From an uncultured Desulfobacterales bacterium (lineage in GTDB: Bacteria; Desulfobacterota; Desulfobacteria; Desulfobacterales; SpSt-501), in the NCBI GenBank assembly GCA_938048455.1, contig CALIUY010000018.1:1-64000 (forward strand): a stretch of 64,000 nt of DNA, given 5' to 3'. The notes beneath the pieces are model-generated. The model ran no database searches. It saw only the letters and a list, made by a program, of their open reading frames with translations, and was not told where the DNA came from. Made by a program: the position numbers and the translations under genes. Positions 28,274-35,638 of the stretch are shown in pieces (position 1 is the first letter of the stretch; each line of letters begins with the position of its first letter).

Positions 28274-30574
28274 GTGATCGCGCGCGAGCAGATCAAGCAG
28301 GCGATCGAGGCCATCGCCCGGCGGGCTCCCGACATCGGCCGCGCGCTCGACGAGCTGCTCGCCGTCGGCCGCATCGAGACGGCCGACGGCGAAACCGCCG
28401 CCGCCCTTTTCCCCGACCTCTGTTTTCGCTTCGACGGCCGCCCCGTGCTCGTGCGCAAGGTTCTCTTCGTCAAAGAGGGAACCGCCGCGCTCGAACGCGG
28501 GCTGCTGATTCGCTACGGCGAAATGCGGCGCAAGCAGGAGCTGGCGCTCGCCCGCCGCCGGCTCGATTTCCTGCAGGCGGCCCGGGAGGTGCGCCTTGCC
28601 GGGTTAACCACGCTCGTCGACTACGAGCTCGCGCTCGCCCGCCGCCGCGCGGCGGGCCGCGAGGAGGCGCTGCGTCGGCTTCAGGCGCTCGCGGAGGGCC
28701 CGAGCGCGGGGGGCATCCCCCGGGATCCCGGAGCGCCGGAAGTGCTTTTCCACGGCGAACTCGAAAGCGGCCGGGAGCTTTTGTTCGCTCGATTTCCGTT
28801 CTGCCGCGAAGCCCTGCTCCAGGTCGCCGAGATCAACCTCGAGTTTTTCGATGTCCGCGGTCTGCTGGAGGCCTTGCGGCACGGCCGCGAGGATTGGATT
28901 TTCGCCGCGATCTCGGAGGGACGCATCCTCGGACTGCTCGGCCTTACCTTGCGAAACGAATTTTTCCAGCGCCTCCTCGAGATCACCCAGATCGCCACCG
29001 TGCGCGGCCGAACCGGCGAGGAGGGCCCGCCTCCCCCCCGCGGCGTCGGACGATTTCTCGTGGCCGGGACCTATCTCTTCTGGAAGCGGGATCTTCCCCG
29101 CGTCCGTTACCTCGTGCTCGATTCCGAGATCAGCGCCCGCGGCTTTTACGATCGACTGGGATTTTCTTTCCGTCCTCCCCATCGTTACCGGCTCTCCTCC
29201 CCCGGCCCGGAACTCCTCGCCGCCGTTTTGCCGCTGCTCGAAAACCTGCCCGATGCTCCGCCGCGGCTCGTCCACGAAATCCTCGGCCACGTTTGCCGAC
29301 AGATTCGCCGCCCGCGCCGTATCCTGTTCGGAACGGCCGACGCACGCTCCCCGGGGGATCGGGAGCTCATCCGGCGGGCGCTCGGTGCGCGGCGCTACCC
29401 GGAAATCGCCGTCACGGTCACGCGCCGGCTGCTGCGTCGCGGGCGAAGCCTTTCCGGACTCGACGAGTTGCTCGCCATCGCCCAGCAGAATCCTGAAGTC
29501 CGCCGGCGCTTCCTGCCGGAGGATCAACCCGCCGTGGGTGTCTGCCTGGATCCGCGCTTTCGCCGGCATCTCGAGGGGGTCTTCCACATCGAAAGCGCGG
29601 CCCGGTTCGATGCCATCCGGGAGGCGATCGAAGATCCCTCGCTCGCCGGAAACCTCGTCTTCGTCCCCGCCCGGCAGGCGACCCTCGAGGAACTCGGCTG
29701 GGTGCACACGCCGGAGTACATCGCACGCATCGCCGGCACGGCCGGCCGCCCCCTCACCTCTTTCGACCTCGACACGCAGGCCGGAGCGGACACGTGGGAA
29801 ACCGCATGCCTTGCCGTCGGCGCCGTATTCGTCCTGCTCGAGGAGATCTGGCGCGGACGACTGCGGCGCGGCTTCGCCGCCGTCCGGCCGCCGGGACACC
29901 ACGCCGAAGCCGACCGGGCGATGGGTTTTTGCCTTTTCAACAACGCCGCCCTGGGCGCTTGTTACCTGCAGCGCCGCCACGGAGTCCGACGGCTGTTGAT
30001 CGTGGACCTCGACGCGCACCACGGAAACGGCATCCAGCGGACGTTCTACGAAACCGACGAGGTGCTGTTCGTTTCGCTCCACCAGTTCCCGGGCTTTCCG
30101 GGAACGGGAAAGCTCGGCGAAACGGGCCGCGGCCGCGGCGAAGGCTTCACGGTCAACGTCCCCCTTCCCGCCGGCTGCGGGGACGAGGACTATCTCGCCG
30201 TGCTCCATCATCTGGTGCGCCCCATCGCCCGGGCTTACCGGCCGGAGATGATCCTGGTCCCCGTGGGCTTTGATCTATGGCCTCGGGACCGCCTGGCCGG
30301 CATGCGCGTTTCCGCCGAGGGATACGGTGGGATGACCGGTCTGCTGGCGGAACTCGCGACCGAGCTCTGCGGGGGACGCATCGCCTTCATCCTGGAGGGG
30401 GGCTACAGCGTCGAGGGAATCCGCGCCTGCGGCCTGCGGCTGCTCCAGGCGCTCTGCCGGCCCAACGCGGTCAATCTCGAGGCGCTCGAGCGGGCGGCCG
30501 CAAGGCCGCCGACGCTGCCCGCACTCCGGAAGGCCATCGAAGTCCACCGCGAACGATGGAGGATCTTGCGCTGA
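28274..30574 (+). CDS. GNAT acetyltransferase-histone deacetylase-like fusion protein
   Basis: 766 aa, GTG start with GAGGGG upstream. The N-terminal ~190 residues are helical and unassigned. A GNAT domain follows (about 195-320): acetyl-CoA loop R256-G-V-G-R260 and the late motif SARGFYDRLGF. The C-terminal half (about 425-745) is an arginase-fold deacetylase of the HDAC/AcuC class with all catalytic residues: His542-His543 in RPPGHHAEA, metal ligands Asp580 and His582 in DLDAHHGNG, Asp667 in PVGFD, and the active-site Tyr711 in EGGYS. One chain could thus add and remove acyl groups. Third gene of the REC-CBS-CBS/degenerate-kinase operon. Substrate unknown; polyamine deacetylase activity is an alternative. 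Confidence 0.88.
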   Translation: MIAREQIKQAIEAIARRAPDIGRALDELLAVGRIETADGETAAALFPDLCFRFDGRPVLVRKVLFVKEGTAALERGLLIRYGEMRRKQELALARRRLDFLQAAREVRLAGLTTLVDYELALARRRAAGREEALRRLQALAEGPSAGGIPRDPGAPEVLFHGELESGRELLFARFPFCREALLQVAEINLEFFDVRGLLEALRHGREDWIFAAISEGRILGLLGLTLRNEFFQRLLEITQIATVRGRTGEEGPPPPRGVGRFLVAGTYLFWKRDLPRVRYLVLDSEISARGFYDRLGFSFRPPHRYRLSSPGPELLAAVLPLLENLPDAPPRLVHEILGHVCRQIRRPRRILFGTADARSPGDRELIRRALGARRYPEIAVTVTRRLLRRGRSLSGLDELLAIAQQNPEVRRRFLPEDQPAVGVCLDPRFRRHLEGVFHIESAARFDAIREAIEDPSLAGNLVFVPARQATLEELGWVHTPEYIARIAGTAGRPLTSFDLDTQAGADTWETACLAVGAVFVLLEEIWRGRLRRGFAAVRPPGHHAEADRAMGFCLFNNAALGACYLQRRHGVRRLLIVDLDAHHGNGIQRTFYETDEVLFVSLHQFPGFPGTGKLGETGRGRGEGFTVNVPLPAGCGDEDYLAVLHHLVRPIARAYRPEMILVPVGFDLWPRDRLAGMRVSAEGYGGMTGLLAELATELCGGRIAFILEGGYSVEGIRACGLRLLQALCRPNAVNLEALERAAARPPTLPALRKAIEVHRERWRILR

Positions 30575-30712
30575 GGTCAAGGGCCGCAACGTCTCCTCCT
30601 GGTGGACACCGCTTCCGTTCCGAGTCCTCCAGGGATGAACCCCCGTTCGGATCCGAAGCGTGAAACGGCCCTTTTTTGGCCTTGGAGAGCCTCGCCGAAA
30701 CCCTTCCCCGGG

Positions 30713-30727
30713 TGGCACATTTCTTGA
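30713..30727 (+). promoter_or_regulatory. Sigma-54-like promoter upstream of Cache kinase
   Basis: TGGCAC, ATTTC, TTGA, then TTG. Nearly the same sequence as the site at 24485. It lies in the 230 bp gap before the kinase gene, giving a leader of about 65 nt to the ATG at 30805. The -12 has TTGA rather than TTGC. Confidence 0.55.
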
Positions 30728-30804
30728 TTGTTCTGCAGGCAAAACCCCAGGACGAGGTCAGTCTTTCCGGCCGGCGCTGCCGGCCAGCTCGAACCGGAGA
30801 CCCG

Positions 30805-32598
30805 ATGGCGGCAAACTCCTCCGAGACCCCACACGCCGATAGCGCCCCGGCGGCCCCGCCGGAATTTTCCGACGAACGTCGGGCTTCCCTCTCACGGCTT
30901 TTCCGCCGCATCGTCTGGTTGACCCTGCTGTCGTCCCTGGTGCCGCTGCTGGCCGTCGGCTGGGCGATCAACCTGCATTACAGCCGCTTCGCCCGCGAGC
31001 GCCTGCTCGACTTTTTTCAATCCCAGGTGGAGGACCACCGCCGCTGGATCGAACGGTTTCTCTACGAACAGACCACCCAGCTTCAGCTCGTCGCCCGCAC
31101 CCACGACCTCGCCGGGCTGACCCGGCCGGGGGCGCTCGCGCGGGTCTTCGAGCTCTTCAATCAGAAGGAGAAAACCTTCACCGACCTGGGCGTCATCGGC
31201 GACGACGGCTTTCACCGCGCCTACGTCGGCCCCTACGACCTCTGGAGCCGAAACTACTCGCGCGAGCACTGGTTCGGCCAGGTGATGGAGCGCGGGGTCT
31301 ACGTAAGCGACATGTTCATGGGATTCCGCCGCGAGCCCCACTTCATCATCGCCGTCACCCAGACGGAAGGCGGGCGGGTCTGGATTCTGCGGGCGACCAT
31401 CCATACCGAGGCCTTCCGCGCGCTCGTCGAAAACGTGCGCATCGGCCAAACCGGCATGGTCTATCTGCTGAACGCCGAGGGCCTCTACCAGACCAGCCCG
31501 CGCGGCCGGGCGGCGATCATGGACCAATCCCCCTACCCCGTGGGCGAACCCCACACGGACATCCGGCTGCGGACGATCGAGGAGCTGCCGGGGCCGGAGG
31601 GGCGGCCGCTGCCGCGCCAAATCGCCTGCGAGGCCTGGCTGCAAAACCCCCGCTGGCTGCTCGTGGTGCAGCAGGAATACGACGAGGCCTTGGCCGACGT
31701 GAACCACGCCAACCGCTGGACGCTCATCTTCCTTCTCGCCAGCGCGGCGACCATCCTGCTCGTGACCGTGGGCGTCACGCGTCACATGATCGGCCTGATC
31801 CGCCGCCGCGACGAGCAGACCGACCGGCTGAACGAGCGGCTGCTGCAGGCGGGAAAACTCGCCGCGATCGGCGAGCTCTCGGCGGGGGTGGCCCACGAGA
31901 TCAACAACCCGCTGGCGATCCTCTTGACCGAGCGTCAGCTGCTCCTCGACTGCGCCGCGCGCCACCCGCTGCCGGAGGGCGAGTTTCGCGAGCAGTTCGA
32001 GGATTCGATGAACCAGATCGACATCCAGGTCCAGCGCTGCAAGCGGATCACCCAGAACCTGCTGCGCTTCGCGCGGCGCACGGAGTCGAAGCTCGAAACG
32101 CTCGATGTGAACGCGTTCGTCCGCGAGGTGATCGAACTCATGGAGCGCGAGGCGAAAACGAGCGGGATCCGCTTCCATGCCGAGCTCGACGCCGCGCTTC
32201 CGCCCGTGGTCTCCGACCCCTCGCAACTCCAACAGGTGCTGCTCAACCTCATCACCAACGCCGTCGACGCCCACGAGGGAAAACCCTACGGCGCGATCCG
32301 CATCGCCACCCGTGCCGATACCGCCGCGCGGCGCTTCGCCTTGCAGGTCGCCGACACCGGCTCCGGCATCCGCCCGGAGCACCTGCCGCGCATCTTCGAT
32401 CCCTTCTTCACGACGAAGTCCGTCGGCAGGGGAACCGGGCTGGGACTGGCGATCACCTACGGGATCGTCCAACGCCTGGGCGGAACCATTCGGGTGGCGA
32501 GCGAACCGGGGCAGGGAACGGAATTCACGATCGACCTGCCCTATGACCCCCCGGCGGATCTGCTTCAGTCCCTGGGCTCCGCCCCCCGGGAGGCCTGA
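30805..32598 (+). CDS. Cache-domain sensor histidine kinase
   Basis: 597 aa. Membrane segment (about 37-58), large periplasmic double-Cache sensor (about 60-300) with the motif [24 protein letters not shown], a second membrane segment (about 308-327), HisKA with His364 in [11 protein letters not shown] and a full HATPase ([31 protein letters not shown]). The ATG at 30805 follows GGAGA; the open frame upstream contains the sigma-54-like element. It is a close paralogue of the kinases at 38315 and 58510. A lone receiver gene follows after 24 bp, so it is likely the phosphate donor for it. Confidence 0.93.
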   Translation: MAANSSETPHADSAPAAPPEFSDERRASLSRLFRRIVWLTLLSSLVPLLAVGWAINLHYSRFARERLLDFFQSQVEDHRRWIERFLYEQTTQLQLVARTHDLAGLTRPGALARVFELFNQKEKTFTDLGVIGDDGFHRAYVGPYDLWSRNYSREHWFGQVMERGVYVSDMFMGFRREPHFIIAVTQTEGGRVWILRATIHTEAFRALVENVRIGQTGMVYLLNAEGLYQTSPRGRAAIMDQSPYPVGEPHTDIRLRTIEELPGPEGRPLPRQIACEAWLQNPRWLLVVQQEYDEALADVNHANRWTLIFLLASAATILLVTVGVTRHMIGLIRRRDEQTDRLNERLLQAGKLAAIGELSAGVAHEINNPLAILLTERQLLLDCAARHPLPEGEFREQFEDSMNQIDIQVQRCKRITQNLLRFARRTESKLETLDVNAFVREVIELMEREAKTSGIRFHAELDAALPPVVSDPSQLQQVLLNLITNAVDAHEGKPYGAIRIATRADTAARRFALQVADTGSGIRPEHLPRIFDPFFTTKSVGRGTGLGLAITYGIVQRLGGTIRVASEPGQGTEFTIDLPYDPPADLLQSLGSAPREA

Positions 32599-32622
32599 GC
32601 GAAGGGGGAAAAGGAGGATTCC

Positions 32623-33006
32623 ATGCCGCAAGCCCACGTTCTCCTCGTCGACGACGAGACCGTCTTCACGCGCAACATCAGCAAGCTGCTCGCCCACCGC
32701 GGCTACCGCGTGACGGCCGTGAACTCCGGCGATGCGGCTCTGCGCGCCCTGGAGGAGCAGCGCTTCGATGTCCTGGTGCTCGACCTCAAGATGCCCGGCT
32801 TAGACGGCATCGCCACCCTCCGGGAAATGCTCAAACTCGGTCTGTTCGTCGAGACGATCATCCTCACCGGCCACGGCTCGATCGATACGGCCCTTGAGGC
32901 CGTAAAACTCGGCGCGCACGACTACCTCACCAAGCCCTGCGAAATCGACGAGCTCGTCGCCAAAATCGAGTCGGCGCGGGAGAAAGCCCGCGGCCGACCT
33001 TCCTGA
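32623..33006 (+). CDS. Single-domain response regulator
   Basis: 127 aa receiver only. The acidic pocket (LLVDDE), Asp54 (LDLKMPGLDG), Thr in ILTGHGS and Lys in YLTKPCEIDEL are all present. There is no output domain, so it relays phosphate or binds a target as CheY does. Start ATG follows AAAAGGAGG. It lies 24 bp after the Cache kinase and is probably its partner. Confidence 0.92.
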   Translation: MPQAHVLLVDDETVFTRNISKLLAHRGYRVTAVNSGDAALRALEEQRFDVLVLDLKMPGLDGIATLREMLKLGLFVETIILTGHGSIDTALEAVKLGAHDYLTKPCEIDELVAKIESAREKARGRPS

Positions 33007-33021
33007 GCCCCCCTTTTTTTG

Positions 33022-33051
33022 TTGAATCGGCCGCCGATCCGGCGGTATATA
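33022..33051 (+). promoter_or_regulatory. Sigma-70-type promoter with palindromic spacer
   Basis: TTGAAT and TATATA separated by 18 bp. The spacer contains the inverted repeat CCGCC-GATCC-GGCGG (33031-33045), which could be an operator. It drives the receiver gene starting at 33123 and probably the TSUP and PEP-synthase-like genes behind it. Confidence 0.55.
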
Positions 33052-33122
33052 AGCCTCCTTGCCTTGATCCCGTCCCGGGGCGGCCGGCAGGGCCGCCGCA
33101 GACAGGCCGCCAGGAGGCGCTT

Positions 33123-33545
33123 GTGGGCGACGTCCGCGTTCTGTTCGTCGACGACGAACCCGACTTTCTCGAAACCCTCCTCAAGCGCATGCAGAAACGC
33201 AATCTTGCGGCCTTCGGGGCCAAAAGCGGGGAGGAAGCGCTCGCCTGGCTGGCGGCCCACCCCGCCGATGTCGTCGTGCTGGATGTGCGCATGGAAGGCA
33301 TGGACGGGATTTCCGCCCTGCGCGCCATCAAGGCCGCGCACCCGCTGATCGAAGTGATTCTCCTCACCGGCCATGCCAACCTTGAACTCGCCCGGGACTG
33401 CCTGCAGGCGGGGGCCTTCGATTACCTGATGAAACCGGTCAACTTGGATGAACTCCTCTACAAGATCGAAGACGCTTTTCAGAAAAAGACGTTGCAGGAG
33501 AAAAAAATCCGTTCGCTCGAGGAGGTGATCGGAACGCGAACCTGA
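33123..33545 (+). CDS. Single-domain response regulator
   Basis: 140 aa receiver with FVDDEPD, Asp54 in VLDVRMEGMDG, LLTGHAN and YLMKPVNLDEL, followed by a short basic C-terminal helix (KKTLQEKKIRSLEEVIG) that may mediate dimerisation or docking. The start is GTG, with AGGAGG 6 nt upstream. It has its own promoter at 33022 and precedes the TSUP permease by 70 bp, hinting that it controls or senses that transport step. Confidence 0.9.
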   Translation: MGDVRVLFVDDEPDFLETLLKRMQKRNLAAFGAKSGEEALAWLAAHPADVVVLDVRMEGMDGISALRAIKAAHPLIEVILLTGHANLELARDCLQAGAFDYLMKPVNLDELLYKIEDAFQKKTLQEKKIRSLEEVIGTRT

Positions 33546-33615
33546 CCGGAAACGGGAAACGGCCGAAGAAGACCTCGTCCCGGCAACCTCAAAAAACGAA
33601 GGAGAAAGGACCGAC

Positions 33616-34929
33616 ATGAATTTTCTGAGAGCTCTCGGACAGTTCATGCTGGCCGGCGCCCGCCACCACGCCCGTTGGGAACTCGAGGTGTCCAACCGGA
33701 TCCTGGGCGACCGCAGGCGACTGGTCATCCTGCTTTTGCTCACGCTTCCCGCCTTGGTCTTCGGCATCGCTTTCGCGGACGCGGCGGGCGCCGAGCTGCC
33801 CAAGCTGCTCGGCGGCAAGGAATCCTACAGCCCGGCTTACTACACGACGACCATCTTTCTCGTCAGCATCCTCGTGGGGGTGGTGGCGGGTCTCATCTCG
33901 GGGTGCATCGGCGCCGGAGGCGGTTTCATCATCGCCCCCGCCCTCATGAGCGCCGGCGTCAAGGGCATCCTCGCGGTGGGAACGGACCTCTTCCACATCT
34001 TCGCCAAAGCGATCATGGGCAGCGTCATCCACCGCAAACTCGGCAACGTGTCGGTGGCGCTCGCGGTGGTCTTCCTGATCGGCGCGATCGGGGGGGCGAC
34101 CGCGGGCGGGACGATCAACCGGCTCTTCTACGAGCTGAACCCCGTGATCTCCGATGCCTTCATCACCACGATCTATTCTCTCATTCTGGGCTTCCTCGGC
34201 TTCTACTCCCTCTTCGATTATCTCGGCGCCCGCAAGGTGGTTCAACGGCAGACCGCACCGCGCGGCACCCCCGCGCACGAGGGGAGCGAGGCCCACGGCA
34301 AGAAGACCGAGGGCGCCGAGATGGGCAACCTGCCGCGAAAACTTCAGGCGCTCCGGATCCCCCCGATGGTGCGCTTCGATTCCGATCTCGTCCCCGGCGG
34401 CCGCGGGATCTCCTGGGTGTTTCTCGTGGCGAGCGGCTTCCTCGTCGGACTGGCCGGCGGGATCATGGGAGTCGGCGGCGGCTTTCTCACGTTTCCGATC
34501 TTCGTCTACGTGCTCGGGGTTTCCTCCATGACCACCGTCGGCACCGACATCTTCCAGATCATTTTCACCGCGGGCTACGCCTCGATCAGCCAGTATGCGA
34601 TCTACGGGTTCATCTTCTACACGCTGGCCATGGGAATGCTGCTCGGCTCGCTTCTCGGCATCCAGGTCGGCGCCATGGCGACCAAGGTCGTGGCCGGGAT
34701 CACGATTCGCGGTTTCTTCGCGCTCTCGGTGCTCGCCGGTTTCATCAACCGGATTTTCGCGCTGCCCGCGAAGCTGAGCAGCATCGGGCTACTTCCCCTT
34801 TCCCGAGAGGCGGGAGCGGTACTCGACACCATCGGCATCTGGGCCTTTTTCATCGTGATCGGTCTGTTTGCGGTCTGGGTGATCGGGACCTTCTTCAAGA
34901 ACATCCCCGTCCTGTTGGGAAGGAGGTGA
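33616..34929 (+). CDS. TSUP (TauE/SafE) family permease with large cytoplasmic loop
   Basis: 437 aa. One extra N-terminal membrane segment (about 33-52) precedes two TSUP repeats: LISGCIGAGGGFIIAPALMSAGVKGILAVGTDLFH and LAGGIMGVGGGFLTFPIFVYVLG followed by VGTDIFQ. Between them sits a charged loop of about 60 residues (RKVVQRQTAPRGTP...). Both repeats carry the GxGGG core, and both also have the G-T-D motif. Probably exports or imports sulfite-like or sulfonate anions. ATG after GAAGGAGAAAGG. It is followed 4 bp later by a two-helix membrane protein, likely co-functional. Confidence 0.92.
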   Translation: MNFLRALGQFMLAGARHHARWELEVSNRILGDRRRLVILLLLTLPALVFGIAFADAAGAELPKLLGGKESYSPAYYTTTIFLVSILVGVVAGLISGCIGAGGGFIIAPALMSAGVKGILAVGTDLFHIFAKAIMGSVIHRKLGNVSVALAVVFLIGAIGGATAGGTINRLFYELNPVISDAFITTIYSLILGFLGFYSLFDYLGARKVVQRQTAPRGTPAHEGSEAHGKKTEGAEMGNLPRKLQALRIPPMVRFDSDLVPGGRGISWVFLVASGFLVGLAGGIMGVGGGFLTFPIFVYVLGVSSMTTVGTDIFQIIFTAGYASISQYAIYGFIFYTLAMGMLLGSLLGIQVGAMATKVVAGITIRGFFALSVLAGFINRIFALPAKLSSIGLLPLSREAGAVLDTIGIWAFFIVIGLFAVWVIGTFFKNIPVLLGRR

Positions 34930-34933
34930 GTCC

Positions 34934-35620
34934 ATGATCCGCAAGAAGAAGGAATTCTCCCTCGGGCTGGTCATGCTCGCCGGGTTCTTCGTAGTGCTCG
35001 TGTGCATCTTCCTGCCTCTTTTCGAGGGCAAAAACGGCCTGGAATACCTCGACAACCTTTTCAACTCGATCGCCAAGGGCTCGGCCTACTACGTTCCCAA
35101 GGTGCGCGAGGACATCCGCCAGATGGGGGAAAGCCGGGTGGAGCTCGCCCTCAGTCTGGATTCGGCCGCGCAGGCCGAAAAGGCCTCCCGCCTCTTCATG
35201 CGCGGCGGCGCCCTCGTCAATGCCCAGGGGGAAAAACTCAAGCTGAGCGGCGACCTGGGGGCCATGATCGCCGCGGCCTTGGAGGACGCCGACGCCATGT
35301 ATCGCAATGAGGGCGCGGCGGTCTTCGGCCGCGCCGGGTTTTCGGAGCGGGAGGTGCTCTACGTCTGGTACCGAGCGTTCAAGGCGGTCGAAAAAGCCCT
35401 CCAGGGGCAAAAGAAATTCAAGGAAGCGCGGGTCGTCGCCCAGCTCAACCAGAAGGCGATCGAGCCCGCTTACAACTTCTACGGGGTCGAGGCCCAGCGG
35501 ATCCTCGACCGCGCGGGGATCGTGGTGTTCGCCCTTCTCTTCTACGTCGTCTACACCCTCTGGTACGGCTTTGCGATCCTCTTTCTCTTCGAGGGCTGGG
35601 GCATGCAGCTCGAACATTAG
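34934..35620 (+). CDS. Membrane protein of unknown function linked to TSUP permease
   Basis: 228 aa, not recognised. One N-terminal membrane segment (about 10-28), a soluble domain of about 155 residues with regular helices (YYVPKVREDIRQMGESRVELALSLDSAAQAEKASRLF), and one C-terminal membrane segment (about 196-217). The soluble part therefore probably faces the periplasm. It is 4 bp from the TSUP gene and 18 bp from the PEP-synthase-like gene. A periplasmic accessory of the permease is plausible; nothing in the sequence names it. Confidence 0.82.
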   Translation: MIRKKKEFSLGLVMLAGFFVVLVCIFLPLFEGKNGLEYLDNLFNSIAKGSAYYVPKVREDIRQMGESRVELALSLDSAAQAEKASRLFMRGGALVNAQGEKLKLSGDLGAMIAAALEDADAMYRNEGAAVFGRAGFSEREVLYVWYRAFKAVEKALQGQKKFKEARVVAQLNQKAIEPAYNFYGVEAQRILDRAGIVVFALLFYVVYTLWYGFAILFLFEGWGMQLEH

Positions 35621-35638
35621 GGAGGCCGAGCCCCCGGG

